Shown: positions 45,448 to 54,111, counted from the first letter of the stretch. The stretch: 64,000 nucleotides of DNA from an uncultured Rhodocyclaceae bacterium (GCA_934271525.1 CAKQRL010000004.1:1-64000), one strand, 5' to 3'. Notes: generated from the letters alone by a model not told the origin. A program made the numbers and translations.

Positions 45448-46230
45448 ATGAAAGCAGTTATTTTGGCAGGCGGTTTGGGCACACGCTTGGCAGAAGAAAC
45501 GGATATTAAACCCAAACCAATGGTGGAAATTGGCGGGCATCCTATTTTGTGGCACATTTTAAAAATTTATGCCGCACACGGCATCAATGATTTTATTATT
45601 TGTTGCGGTTACAAAGGCTATGTGATTAAAGAATACTTTGCCAATTATTTTTTGCATATGTCGGATGTGACTTTTGATATGCAAAAAAATGAAATGCAAG
45701 TGCACGAGCGCCACGCTGAACCGTGGCGGGTTACCTTGGTCGACACCGGTGAAACAAGTATGACAGGCGGGCGCTTAAAGCGTGTTGCCAAATACATTCA
45801 AAATGACGATTACTTTTGCTTTACCTACGGCGATGGTTTGTCCAATGTGGATATTACAGCGAGCATCGCATTTCACAAACAACACGGCAAACTCGCCACA
45901 GTCACCGCCGTGCAGCCGCCCGGACGCTTTGGGTCATTGCGTTGCGAAAATAACCAAGTGCAAGGTTTCACCGAAAAACCCAAAGGCGATAGCCTTGAAG
46001 GCACAAACTTAATCAACGGCGGTTTTTTCGTTTTAAGCCCAAAGGTTTTGAATTTAATAAAAGACGACAAATGCACTTGGGAAAACGAACCCTTGGAAAC
46101 GCTTGTCAAAAATAAAGAACTAATGGCGTGGAAACATTTGGGTTTTTGGCAACCGATGGATACGTTGCGCGAAAAAATTCAACTGGAAGAATTATGGCAA
46201 AGCGGCAAAGCCCCGTGGAAAATTTGGTAG
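45448..46230 (+). CDS. rfbF: Glucose-1-phosphate cytidylyltransferase
   Basis: RfbF makes CDP-glucose from CTP and glucose-1-phosphate, the entry step to CDP-deoxysugars. The 260 residues begin [18 protein letters not shown], the nucleotide loop, with [17 protein letters not shown] next; [12 protein letters not shown] and [20 protein letters not shown] follow. CAAGGAAC is the ribosome site. First gene of the surface-sugar cluster. Confidence 0.96.
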   Translation: MKAVILAGGLGTRLAEETDIKPKPMVEIGGHPILWHILKIYAAHGINDFIICCGYKGYVIKEYFANYFLHMSDVTFDMQKNEMQVHERHAEPWRVTLVDTGETSMTGGRLKRVAKYIQNDDYFCFTYGDGLSNVDITASIAFHKQHGKLATVTAVQPPGRFGSLRCENNQVQGFTEKPKGDSLEGTNLINGGFFVLSPKVLNLIKDDKCTWENEPLETLVKNKELMAWKHLGFWQPMDTLREKIQLEELWQSGKAPWKIW

Positions 46231-46259
46231 AATAAGCGCATTTTTGAAAAAAATTTTGA

Positions 46260-46271
46260 GTTGACCGTGGA
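46260..46271 (+). repeat. Dispersed element, single core (rfbG start)
   Basis: An exact GTTGACCGTGGA with the tail TTTTTGAAAAAAATTTTGA on its left. The GTG within it is the proposed rfbG start. Confidence 0.85.
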
Positions 46272-47343
46272 AAATCCTAGTTTATCGTTTTGGGAAAACA
46301 AAAACGTCCTTTTAACCGGGCATTCGGGTTTTAAAGGCTCGTGGCTAACAATGTGGCTCAAAGTCTTGGGTGCCAAGGTTTTTGGTATGTCGTTGCATCC
46401 AACAACCGACCCCAACCTTTACACCATGGCGAATGTGGAACACATTTGCTTTAAATCCTATTTTGCAGATGTGCGCAATTTGGCAAGCACACAACAAATT
46501 GTGGAAGAAGCAAGCCCTGAAATTGTTTTTCATTTAGCTGCCCAACCACTTGTGCGTGAAAGTTACCGCTTGCCGCAGGAAACTTTTGCCACCAACGTGA
46601 TGGGCACTGTGAATTTGTTGGAAGCGCTTCGCGAATCGCCTTCTATTCAAACCATCATCATCATCACCACCGACAAGGTTTATCAAAATTTTGAATGGCC
46701 GTGGCCCTACCGCGAAAACGACCATTTGGGCGGGCGCGATCCATACAGTGCCTCCAAAGCCGCTTGCGAATTGGCAGCGGCAAGTTACCGCATGTCCTTT
46801 TTTGAACAACACAAAATTGGCTTGGCAACCGCCCGCGCAGGCAACGTTATTGGCGGTGGTGATTGGTCGGAAGACCGCTTAATTCCTGATGCCATGCGCG
46901 CTTGGATGGCAAAGGAAACCTTGTTTATCCGCAGTCCACAAGCCATTCGTCCGTGGCAACACGTTTTGGAATCCCTTTACGGTTATTTGATGTTGGCAGA
47001 AAAACTGCACGCCAAACCAGAGCTTGCAGGCGCTTATAACTTTGGCCCGGGCGCACGCAACAACGCCTGCGTTTTGGAAGTTTTAGAAAAAGCGCAGGAA
47101 TATTTCCCCGAAGGGCAAATTGCCATTGACAACCCAAGCCCAGACGAAATGCACGAAGCCAGCCTTTTGGCGCTTGACACCTACCGCACCAATTCCGCCT
47201 TGGGCATTTTTCCCCGTTGGGATTTGGACGAAGCCGTGCAACACACGTGCCAGTGGTATTTAAAAGCCAGCGCCTCACCCAAAGACGCTTTAAAACTTTG
47301 CTTAAATGATATTGCAGCATTCACAACCAAGGAGTCACGATGA
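46267..47343 (+). CDS. rfbG: CDP-glucose 4,6-dehydratase
   Basis: This short-chain dehydrogenase converts CDP-glucose to CDP-4-keto-6-deoxyglucose. NVLLTGHSGFKGSWL is the NAD-binding motif; ITTDKVYQN, the catalytic YSASKAACELA, GNVIGGGDWSEDRLIPD and RPWQHVLE are family blocks. The first plausible codons, TTG at 46261 and GTG at 46267, are both inside a repeat core; GTG gives MENPSLSFW, comparable to folP. 358 residues. The stop overlaps the next ATG (ATGA). Confidence 0.96.
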   Translation: MENPSLSFWENKNVLLTGHSGFKGSWLTMWLKVLGAKVFGMSLHPTTDPNLYTMANVEHICFKSYFADVRNLASTQQIVEEASPEIVFHLAAQPLVRESYRLPQETFATNVMGTVNLLEALRESPSIQTIIIITTDKVYQNFEWPWPYRENDHLGGRDPYSASKAACELAAASYRMSFFEQHKIGLATARAGNVIGGGDWSEDRLIPDAMRAWMAKETLFIRSPQAIRPWQHVLESLYGYLMLAEKLHAKPELAGAYNFGPGARNNACVLEVLEKAQEYFPEGQIAIDNPSPDEMHEASLLALDTYRTNSALGIFPRWDLDEAVQHTCQWYLKASASPKDALKLCLNDIAAFTTKESR

Positions 47344-47909
47344 TCACCAAACATTTACGCAGCATCTCTACTGCTATTCCCGGCGTTACGCAAATCAAAC
47401 GTTTTTTATTCACCGACACGCGCGGTTCTTTCACGCGTTTATCTGATTTGGAAAATTTAAGACGCTTGGGTTGGCAAGGCGAAGTGATGCAAATTAACCA
47501 TTCGGTTACCAAAAAAGCCGGCACTGTGCGCGGTATGCACTACCAAAACCCGCCTTATACCGAATACAAATTGGTCAACTGCATCAAAGGCTCGGTTTAT
47601 GACGTGGTGGTGGATTTGCGCGAAGGTTCCAGCACCTTTTTGCGCTCGGTGGCTGTGAAATTATCACCCGACAACAGCACCGCACTGCTCATTCCGCCCG
47701 GTTGCGCACATGGTTTTCAAAGTTTGGAAGACGATTCCGAATTGCTTTATGCGCATTCTATGCCGTTTATCGCTTCATCAGACGGCGGTATGAATCCGTT
47801 AGACCCTGCCTTTGGCATTCAATGGCCGTTGCCCATCGCCAATATGTCAGAAAAAGACAAAAACCGCCCGATGATTACCAGCAAATTCAAAGGTATTCCA
47901 ATTAAATAA
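47340..47909 (+). CDS. NDP-4-keto-6-deoxyhexose 3,5-epimerase family (RmlC-like)
   Basis: A 189-residue cupin of the RmlC family, which epimerises carbons 3 and/or 5 of 4-keto-6-deoxysugars. FTDTRGSFTRL, RGMHYQNPP, LVNCIKGSVYDVVVDLREGS and IPPGCAHGFQSLEDDSELLY match RmlC, including the catalytic His in the HYQ motif. By context the substrate is CDP-linked rather than dTDP-linked; whether it acts at C3, C5 or both is not visible. Confidence 0.88.
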   Translation: MITKHLRSISTAIPGVTQIKRFLFTDTRGSFTRLSDLENLRRLGWQGEVMQINHSVTKKAGTVRGMHYQNPPYTEYKLVNCIKGSVYDVVVDLREGSSTFLRSVAVKLSPDNSTALLIPPGCAHGFQSLEDDSELLYAHSMPFIASSDGGMNPLDPAFGIQWPLPIANMSEKDKNRPMITSKFKGIPIK

Positions 47910-47915
47910 AACACC

Positions 47916-49118
47916 ATGAGCTGTTGCCGCCATTGCTTTAACGATCTACAACCCGCGCTGGACTTGGGCTTTGCCCCGCCTTCTAACAGTTATTTGAAGG
48001 CGGCGCAACTCTTAAAAGACGAAACGTGGCTACCCTTAAAATTTGCCTTTTGCCCCGTTTGCTATTTGGCGCAAATTGAAGACTACACCACGCGAGAAAC
48101 CTTTTTTAATGCCGAATACGCTTATTTTTCAAGCACCTCTAAAAGTTGGTTGGCGCATGCTGCTAATTATTGCGAAAAAATCACCCAAAAATTGCATTTG
48201 AACAACAATTCCTTTGTGGTTGAAATCGCAAGTAATGATGGCTATTTGCTCAAAAACTTTGTTTCAAAAAACATTCCCTGCTTGGGCATTGAACCCACCC
48301 AAAGCACGGCAACGGCGGCACGACAAATTGGCGTGCCTACAAATATTGCCTTTTTTGGCGCCGATTATGCCCAAACATTAAACAAGGCAGATTTAATCAT
48401 CGGCAACAATGTTTTTGCGCATGTGCCTGAAATAAATGATTTTGCCAAGGGCTTAAAAAACCTTTTAAAAAAAGGCGGAACAATCACATTAGAATTCCCG
48501 CATTTATTCAATTTAATTGAAAAATTGCAGTTTGATACCATTTACCACGAACATTATTCTTATTTGAGTTTAACAAGTGCCGCCAATATTTTGCGAGCCG
48601 CCTTATTAAAAATATATGATGTTGAGATTTTAAACACGCACGGCGGCAGTTTGCGCCTTTATATCACGCATTGGGATGATGAACGCCTGATTGAAGCAAT
48701 CGTGCATCAAATATTAAAAAAAGAAGAAAAATTAAAACATTTAAAAACCTACCAAGATTTTGCCAAAAAGGTTTTTGATTTAAAACTTTCTATTTTGGAT
48801 TTTTTAATTCAACAAAAAAAATTAGGCAAAACAATTGCCGCTTACGGTGCCGCCGCCAAAGGCAATACTTTATTAAATTATTTGGGTATCAAAAACGATA
48901 TAATAGAAAAAGTTTATGACGCTGCGCCATCCAAACAAAATCAATTTTTGCCCGGTTCTCATATTCCTATTTTATCCCCTGAACATTTAATTCAAAACCC
49001 GCCGGATATTCTTATTATTCTCCCGTGGAATATTGCTGATGAAATATTAAAACAATACCAACCACAATTAAGAACCACTGCTTTTTATCGTTTGTTACCT
49101 GAAATTCAAAAATTATGA
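47916..49118 (+). CDS. NDP-hexose C-methyltransferase-like protein
   Basis: The 400-residue protein has the three-part layout of sugar C-methyltransferases such as TylC3: an N-terminal zinc-finger domain (CRHCFNDL...FCPVCYLAQI), a SAM-binding domain (VVEIASNDGYLLKNF, IIGNNVFAHVPEI), and a C-terminal domain (AAYGAAAKGNTLLNYLG, ILILPWNIADEI). Such enzymes methylate a ketosugar carbon, usually C3. It begins six bases after the epimerase gene. From here the cluster becomes visibly more A/T-rich. Confidence 0.85.
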   Translation: MSCCRHCFNDLQPALDLGFAPPSNSYLKAAQLLKDETWLPLKFAFCPVCYLAQIEDYTTRETFFNAEYAYFSSTSKSWLAHAANYCEKITQKLHLNNNSFVVEIASNDGYLLKNFVSKNIPCLGIEPTQSTATAARQIGVPTNIAFFGADYAQTLNKADLIIGNNVFAHVPEINDFAKGLKNLLKKGGTITLEFPHLFNLIEKLQFDTIYHEHYSYLSLTSAANILRAALLKIYDVEILNTHGGSLRLYITHWDDERLIEAIVHQILKKEEKLKHLKTYQDFAKKVFDLKLSILDFLIQQKKLGKTIAAYGAAAKGNTLLNYLGIKNDIIEKVYDAAPSKQNQFLPGSHIPILSPEHLIQNPPDILIILPWNIADEILKQYQPQLRTTAFYRLLPEIQKL

Positions 49119-49142
49119 TGATTTTTTCAAAAAAAATAATTG

Positions 49143-49178
49143 GTTTACCGTGGAAAAATACAATTTTCCACGGTAAAT
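49143..49178. repeat. Dispersed element, outward pair
   Basis: GTTTACCGTGGA (49143) and TCCACGGTAAAT (49167, one mismatch) stand back to back, core starts 24 apart, within the polysaccharide cluster. Confidence 0.85.
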
Positions 49179-49208
49179 TCTAAATATTTTCCAAAATCGG
49201 AGATGATA

Positions 49209-49994
49209 ATGCAATTTTTTGGTATCAATTTTAATGTGATAAACCCACAAAATTTTCAAAAAGGCTTACAGTTAATTCAAGAAAGCATCGTTACACCCGA
49301 ACATTTTTATTCTGCCGATAATATTATTACATGGAATAGAAATTTTACTTTTTTGCAAGATAAAAAATTTATTAAAACAGTGCAAGAAAATTCCAACACC
49401 GATGTTGAATTGTCTATTATTTGGCGAACCTATATTTTGTGCCATTTTGCAAAAATGACAACGCATTTAAAAGGCGATTTTGTAGAAATCGGCGCTTACA
49501 AAGGCAACACGGCAAATATTATTTTAACAATGAGCGGTATTGAACATACAAATAAAAACTATTATTTGTATGATACCTTTGAACATCAAGAAGGTGATTT
49601 AAATCACGCAATGCCTGAACATTCTGCGGATTTATTCAATAAGGTTCAAAAACGTTTTGAATGTTATCCCTTTGTGAAGGTGATTAAAGGCTATGTTCCG
49701 CAATCTTTTGATAAAGGGTTTCCAGAAGCCATTGCCTTTGCGCACATTGATTTAAACCAAGCACCTGCCGAGTTGGCGGCATTAAACGCCGTTTTGCCAA
49801 AACTCGTGCCGGGCGGCGCGATTGTTTTGGATGATTATGGTTGGTGGTATTACCGTGAACAAAAAAACACCCAAGACCCCGTTTTGGCAGCGCATGGTTT
49901 ATCCGCCTTGGAATTGCCAACAGGGCAAGGTATTGTCATCAAACCCTTTGCGGATAGCGATTCTGATTCTACCCCCCCCCCCCCGCAATCTTAA
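49209..49994 (+). CDS. TylF/MycF-like methyltransferase with terminal poly-C tract
   Basis: The product resembles macrocin O-methyltransferase family proteins: GDFVEIGAYKGNTANI is the SAM site, with YYLYDTFEHQEGD, FAHIDLNQAPAELAALNAVLPKL (quoted in part) and IVLDDYGWWYY, which supplies metal-binding aspartates. The probable role is O-methylation of a surface sugar. GGAG six bases upstream favours the ATG at 49209, giving 261 residues. The 3' end carries 13 consecutive C; in the present frame the protein ends STPPPPQS. Confidence 0.82.
   Translation: MQFFGINFNVINPQNFQKGLQLIQESIVTPEHFYSADNIITWNRNFTFLQDKKFIKTVQENSNTDVELSIIWRTYILCHFAKMTTHLKGDFVEIGAYKGNTANIILTMSGIEHTNKNYYLYDTFEHQEGDLNHAMPEHSADLFNKVQKRFECYPFVKVIKGYVPQSFDKGFPEAIAFAHIDLNQAPAELAALNAVLPKLVPGGAIVLDDYGWWYYREQKNTQDPVLAAHGLSALELPTGQGIVIKPFADSDSDSTPPPPQS
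49972..49984 (+). repeat. Homopolymer tract of 13 C
   Basis: Thirteen consecutive C lie at the 3' end of the methyltransferase gene. With 12 C the frame would run 14 codons further past the tract and end in a TGA overlapping the ATG of the next gene (ATGA at 50025). Confidence 0.95.
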
Positions 49995-50024
49995 AATATT
50001 GCTTCTTTTTGTTATTATTTCTTT

Positions 50025-50843
50025 ATGAAAAACATTCTCATCACCGGTGCCACTGGTTTTGTTGGTTTGCCTTTGCGTGCCTTGTTGGCAGAGCGTGGTA
50101 TTCCTGTGCGTTTAATTCTGCGCAAAAAAACAAGTTTATTTAAAAACGAAACGGCAGTTTTTACCAACGACTTTTTTAACGAATCACCTGATTTTTTTGA
50201 AAATGCTTTAAATAATATTCAAAACGTTATTCATTTGGCGTGGTATACCGAACACGGCAAATACCAACATTCTAATTTAAATATCGTGTGCCAAAATGCT
50301 TCTTTTGAATTTGCCAAAATGGCATTAAAAAATAATGTGGAACATTTTATTGGCATTGGCACTTGTTATGAATACCAAAAGCAAAAAGAACCTTTGGATA
50401 TTTCAACGCCTTTAAAACCTTTTACGCCTTATGGCAAAGCCAAGGCGGAATTGTATTTTTTATTAAATGAATTATTTAACAATACCAAAACCCGATTTTC
50501 TTGGGTGCGCTTGTTTTATATGTTTGGTGAAAATGAAAACCCCAATCGTTTAACACCATCCTTGCACCATTATTTTCAAAATAAAAAAAACATCACTATT
50601 CAAAACGCCAATGCAGTTTTGGATTTTTTGAATACCAAAAATGTTGCCGAACAATTATTAAAACTTGTTTTTTCAAAAGAAAAAACACAAAACAACGCTT
50701 ACAATATTTGTTCAGGATGCGGCATTCATTTAAAACAATACGCTGAAAATATTGCCAAACAATACAAAGCCGAACATTTATTAACCTTTAAAAACACCGA
50801 AAACCCTGACTTCATTGTCGGCATTCCAACGGAAATAAAATAA
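50025..50843 (+). CDS. NAD(P)-dependent sugar epimerase/reductase
   Basis: A 272-residue extended short-chain dehydrogenase. ILITGATGFVGLPL binds the dinucleotide; VIHLAWYTEHGKY and the catalytic PYGKAKAEL follow, with the serine/threonine position in GIGTCYEY. Proteins of this type commonly reduce or epimerise C4 of NDP-sugars; by position it may finish the CDP-sugar. It shares one base with the next gene (TAATG). Confidence 0.82.
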   Translation: MKNILITGATGFVGLPLRALLAERGIPVRLILRKKTSLFKNETAVFTNDFFNESPDFFENALNNIQNVIHLAWYTEHGKYQHSNLNIVCQNASFEFAKMALKNNVEHFIGIGTCYEYQKQKEPLDISTPLKPFTPYGKAKAELYFLLNELFNNTKTRFSWVRLFYMFGENENPNRLTPSLHHYFQNKKNITIQNANAVLDFLNTKNVAEQLLKLVFSKEKTQNNAYNICSGCGIHLKQYAENIAKQYKAEHLLTFKNTENPDFIVGIPTEIK

Positions 50844-51475
50844 TGAAAATCAATCTTTTGCAAAAAATGGATTTTGAAAATCTTGCATTATTTATCCACA
50901 AGCAACTACAACATTTATTTTTAGAAGAAAATGAAAATCATTTAATAAGTATTCAAAAATATATACCGCAAAGTTTGAATCGCATGCGGGTTTTGGTTAA
51001 TAGCGTGCGGGTTTGGGATGATAATATTTTTGACACACGACAATCCACGCAATATTGTATTTTTCTTTATTTGCTTTCAAATACAATTTTTAAAGAAACA
51101 GAAAAAACGGAACTGCCAACACTTTTATTTTTATTAAATAAGTCTTTAAATGCTATTGATTTATTTTATGAAATAGAATTGCCTGAAATATTTTTTATTA
51201 GTCATTCGGTGGGCATTGTTTTTGCAAAAGCTAAATATTCCAATTATTTTGCTATTTATCAAAATTCTACCGTTGGGCGCAATCAATATGGTCGTCCAAC
51301 AATTGAAGAAGGCGTGATTTTATATCCTAATAGCAGCATTATCGGCAATTCACATATTCAAAAAAACACACTGATTTCATCGGGCATTCATTTAATCAAC
51401 CAACACCCGCCTAAAAATTGTTTGGTTCTAAAAAACGCTGCGGGGGGGGGGGGAGGTTACTCTTTAAACCCTTAA
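50843..51475 (+). CDS. Hexapeptide-repeat acyltransferase, 3' end altered by a poly-G tract
   Basis: The 210-residue protein has an N-terminal helical region and a C-terminal left-handed beta-helix resembling serine acetyltransferases (HSVGIVFAKAKYSNYFAIYQNSTVG, quoted in part; then PTIEEGVILYPNSSIIGNSHI). It probably acetylates a sugar. A run of 12 G near the end gives a Gly stretch and an early stop (GGYSLNP). One extra G would instead give AGGGGRLLFKPLKNLKHIEE and end at 51513, which looks like a genuine C-terminus. The current allele may therefore be a slipped variant. Confidence 0.75.
   Translation: MKINLLQKMDFENLALFIHKQLQHLFLEENENHLISIQKYIPQSLNRMRVLVNSVRVWDDNIFDTRQSTQYCIFLYLLSNTIFKETEKTELPTLLFLLNKSLNAIDLFYEIELPEIFFISHSVGIVFAKAKYSNYFAIYQNSTVGRNQYGRPTIEEGVILYPNSSIIGNSHIQKNTLISSGIHLINQHPPKNCLVLKNAAGGGGGYSLNP
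51442..51453 (+). repeat. Homopolymer tract of 12 G
   Basis: Twelve consecutive G inside the 3' part of the acyltransferase gene. It is the second long C/G tract in 1.5 kb and is flanked by TGC on its left. Confidence 0.95.
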
Positions 51476-51526
51476 AAAATTTAAAACACATTGAAGAGAT
51501 TTTTAAGATTTAAAACTTTGCAATTT

Positions 51527-51577
51527 TCCACGGTAAACAAAATATTTTTTTCAAAAAAAATCAGCGTTTACCGTGGA
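51527..51577. repeat. Dispersed element, inverted pair
   Basis: Exact TCCACGGTAAAC at 51527 and GTTTACCGTGGA at 51566, 39 bases apart. It marks the end of the polysaccharide cluster, upstream of ribBA. Confidence 0.9.
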
Positions 51578-51634
51578 AAAATGCTGTTTTGCGTTTTACA
51601 ATGCGTTTTTTTTCGCACCAAAAAAGGAGCAAAA

Positions 51635-52774
51635 ATGGGCATTGCCAGCACCAGCGAGATTATTGACGATTTAAAAAACGGCAAAATGGTGATTTTGGTT
51701 GATGAAGAAGACCGCGAAAACGAAGGCGATTTACTCATTGCCGCCGAGTTTGTAACGCCCGAGGTGATCAATTTTATGGCGCATCACGCGCGGGGTTTGG
51801 TGTGCTTGACTTTGACCGAATCGCATTGTCGGCGTTTGGGTTTAACGCAAATGACGCGCAACAACCAAGCGCAATATTCCACGGCTTTTACCGTCTCTAT
51901 TGAAGCGGCAGAAGGGGTAACAACTGGCATTTCCGCTGCCGACCGTGCGCACACCATTCGCGTGGCAGCAGCGCCCGATGCCATTGCCGATGACGTGGTG
52001 CAACCCGGGCATATTTTCCCTGTAACCGCGCGCGAAGGCGGCGTTTTGGTTAGAGCCGGCCACACCGAAGCGGGTTGCGATTTAACGCGTTTGGCTGGAT
52101 TAACGCCTGCGGCAACCATTTGCGAAATTATGAACGAAGACGGCACAATGGCGCGCTTGCCAGAATTGTTGGCATTTGGCGAAAAACACGGTATTAAAAT
52201 CGGCACCATTGCCAATTTGATTCATTACCGCGCCACGCGCGAGAGTTTGGTGGCGCGTGTTTCCCAAAAAACCATCGCCACTGCCTTTGGCGAATTTGAA
52301 CTCATTGCTTATGCCGACAAAACCAGCGGCAAAACGCATTTGGTGATGCAATACGGCAACATTCCAGAAGATGAAGAAACGCTTGTGCGCGTGCATGAAC
52401 CTTTATCCGTGTTGGATTTTTTAGACCCGCAAAGCCACCCGGGCGCATTTAGCCTAGCGGATGCGCAAAAAGCCTTGGTAAAAAACGGGCACGGCATCAT
52501 CGTTTTAATGCAAAGGGAAGAAAAATCACAAGACTGGATTGACCGTTTGAATGGTCAAATCAAGCAAATTCACAAGTGGGACCCGCGAACCTACGGCATT
52601 GGGGCGCAAATTTTGCGTGATTTGGGGGTTAAAAAAATGCGGCTACTTTCCCGCCCACAAAAAATGCCGTCAATGGCGGGTTTTGGCTTAGAAGTAACGG
52701 GTTTTATCACGCAACTCTCCGAAGTGCCCGAAGCCAAGGTCATTAGCCTACCAAAAAACCGCGCCGCCAATTAA
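51635..52774 (+). CDS. ribBA: 3,4-dihydroxy-2-butanone 4-phosphate synthase with RibA-like domain
   Basis: The N-terminal RibB domain makes the four-carbon precursor of riboflavin: [26 protein letters not shown] and [13 protein letters not shown] carry the acidic and histidine residues of the active site. The C-terminal part aligns with GTP cyclohydrolase II but lacks its zinc-binding cysteines ([13 protein letters not shown] where VRVHSEC is expected), so only RibB activity is likely. This degenerate form is common in betaproteobacteria. AGGAG precedes the ATG; 379 residues. Confidence 0.93.
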   Translation: MGIASTSEIIDDLKNGKMVILVDEEDRENEGDLLIAAEFVTPEVINFMAHHARGLVCLTLTESHCRRLGLTQMTRNNQAQYSTAFTVSIEAAEGVTTGISAADRAHTIRVAAAPDAIADDVVQPGHIFPVTAREGGVLVRAGHTEAGCDLTRLAGLTPAATICEIMNEDGTMARLPELLAFGEKHGIKIGTIANLIHYRATRESLVARVSQKTIATAFGEFELIAYADKTSGKTHLVMQYGNIPEDEETLVRVHEPLSVLDFLDPQSHPGAFSLADAQKALVKNGHGIIVLMQREEKSQDWIDRLNGQIKQIHKWDPRTYGIGAQILRDLGVKKMRLLSRPQKMPSMAGFGLEVTGFITQLSEVPEAKVISLPKNRAAN

Positions 52775-52795
52775 ACGCAACAAACGGAGAAAACA

Positions 52796-53311
52796 ATGTC
52801 TGAAAAACGCCCGCCGATTATATCCGAAGCGCATTTCCCCACTATTCGCGAGCATTTGCCAATTTTAATCGGCAATGGTTTGAAAATCGGCATCGTCACC
52901 AGCCGTTTTAATGCGGAATTTTGTCGCGAATTGTTGGCGGCAACCATCAATGAATTGCGCCGCTTGGGCGTGCGCGACCCTGATATCACCATTGCCAGCG
53001 TGCCCGGCGCTTTGGAAATTGCGCTTGCCTTGCAAAATATGGCGCAAAGCGGGCGTTTTGGCGCTTTAATTGCTTTGGGTTGCGTCATTCGCGGGGAGAC
53101 TTACCATTTTGAAATTGTCGCCAACGAATCTTCGCGCGCCTTGATGGATGTGCAATTAACCACTGGCATTCCCATTGCCAACGGCATTTTGACCTGTGAA
53201 AACGCCGCGCAAGTAGAAGAACGCGTGATTGCCAAAGGTGAAGATTGCGCCCGCGCGGCTGTTGAAATGGCGCATTTGTGCCAAGAATTGCGGCATAAAG
53301 GTTACCAATAA
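52796..53311 (+). CDS. ribH: 6,7-dimethyl-8-ribityllumazine synthase
   Basis: RibH joins the RibB product with the ribityl pyrimidine to make lumazine, the riboflavin precursor. The 171 residues show IGIVTSRFNAEFC, VPGALEIALAL, ALGCVIRGETYHFEIVANE (catalytic His within) and PIANGILTCEN. It follows ribBA by 21 bases and precedes nusB by four, the usual rib-nusB operon. Confidence 0.97.
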   Translation: MSEKRPPIISEAHFPTIREHLPILIGNGLKIGIVTSRFNAEFCRELLAATINELRRLGVRDPDITIASVPGALEIALALQNMAQSGRFGALIALGCVIRGETYHFEIVANESSRALMDVQLTTGIPIANGILTCENAAQVEERVIAKGEDCARAAVEMAHLCQELRHKGYQ

Positions 53312-53315
53312 AACA

Positions 53316-53768
53316 ATGAAATCACCAAAAACCGCGCGCCGCGCTTCCCGCGAAATTGCCGTGCAGGCGCTCTACGCTTGGCATTTAAATAAAGAAGAAA
53401 AAAGAATTGCCGAATTGCTTGAACCTTTGCAAAATCAAAAGGATTTTATAAGGGCGCATCGCGCGTTTTTGGAAGATTTGTTAAACGGCGTTTTAACCCA
53501 CCACACCGAATTAAAGTCGGCTTTAAAACCTTTTTTAGACCGCGATTTTCAAGCTTTATCTCCCATTGAATCGGGCATTTTGTTGCTGGGCGCTTTTGAA
53601 TTGTTAAAAACGCCGGAAACACCCTTGCCTGTTGTGTTGAACGAAGCAATAGAACTTGCCAAAAGTTTTGGCGGCACCGATTCGCACAAATATATCAACG
53701 GCGTGTTGGACAAACTCGCCCAAGAATGCCGCGCACTTGAATTTAACGCACGCAAAAATCCACGGTAA
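53316..53768 (+). CDS. nusB: Transcription antitermination factor NusB
   Basis: NusB binds boxA RNA with S10 in rRNA antitermination. The 150-residue helical protein shows ARRASREIAVQALYAWHL, LSPIESGILLLGAFEL and VVLNEAIELAKSFGGTDSHKYINGVLDKLA (partly quoted). The ATG at 53316 lies just after ribH. The stop TAA is supplied by a repeat core, so the protein ends KNPR. Confidence 0.96.
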   Translation: MKSPKTARRASREIAVQALYAWHLNKEEKRIAELLEPLQNQKDFIRAHRAFLEDLLNGVLTHHTELKSALKPFLDRDFQALSPIESGILLLGAFELLKTPETPLPVVLNEAIELAKSFGGTDSHKYINGVLDKLAQECRALEFNARKNPR

Positions 53769-53770
53769 AC
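53759..53770 (+). repeat. Dispersed element, single core (nusB stop)
   Basis: An exact TCCACGGTAAAC whose TAA ends nusB. The following AGGA is probably the ribosome site of the next gene and lies between the core and its tail (AACTTTTGAAAAC). Confidence 0.85.
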
Positions 53771-53781
53771 AGGAAAAACTT

Positions 53782-54111
53782 TTGAAAACTTTTTCTCAAT
53801 ATTCCTGCGTTATCCTTTTGATTTTATTCATTATTTTTTTGATTTTGTGGGAATCCAAAATCGCACCCATTCGCCCGGGCGGCTCCACTTTGGTTTTAAA
53901 AGCCGTGCCACTTTGTTTTGCATTTTTAGGCATTTTAAAAGGCGTGCGCCGCAGTTTTCAAAAATTAACCTTGATTCTTCAATTCTACTTTTTAGAAGCT
54001 TTGGTGCGTGTTTTTGAAGCTTTTCCCGTCAACTTACTCGCATTGATTGAATTTTTTATCAGTTTAATTTTATTCATTTTTGCCATTTTATTTTTGAAGG
54101 CAAAATCATAA
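53782..54111 (+). CDS. DUF2069 family membrane protein
   Basis: The 109-residue protein has about four membrane segments. APIRPGGSTLVLKAVPL, FLGILKGVRRSFQ and FYFLEALVRVFEA match the DUF2069 family found in beta- and gammaproteobacteria; the function is unknown. The likely start is TTG at 53782, seven bases after AGGA; the longer frame overlaps nusB and is unlikely. Confidence 0.78.
   Translation: MKTFSQYSCVILLILFIIFLILWESKIAPIRPGGSTLVLKAVPLCFAFLGILKGVRRSFQKLTLILQFYFLEALVRVFEAFPVNLLALIEFFISLILFIFAILFLKAKS

Noticed and set aside
51578..51634. FMN riboswitch upstream of ribBA
   Set aside because: Only 57 bases lie between the element and the start codon, and no RFN-type conserved blocks are visible.
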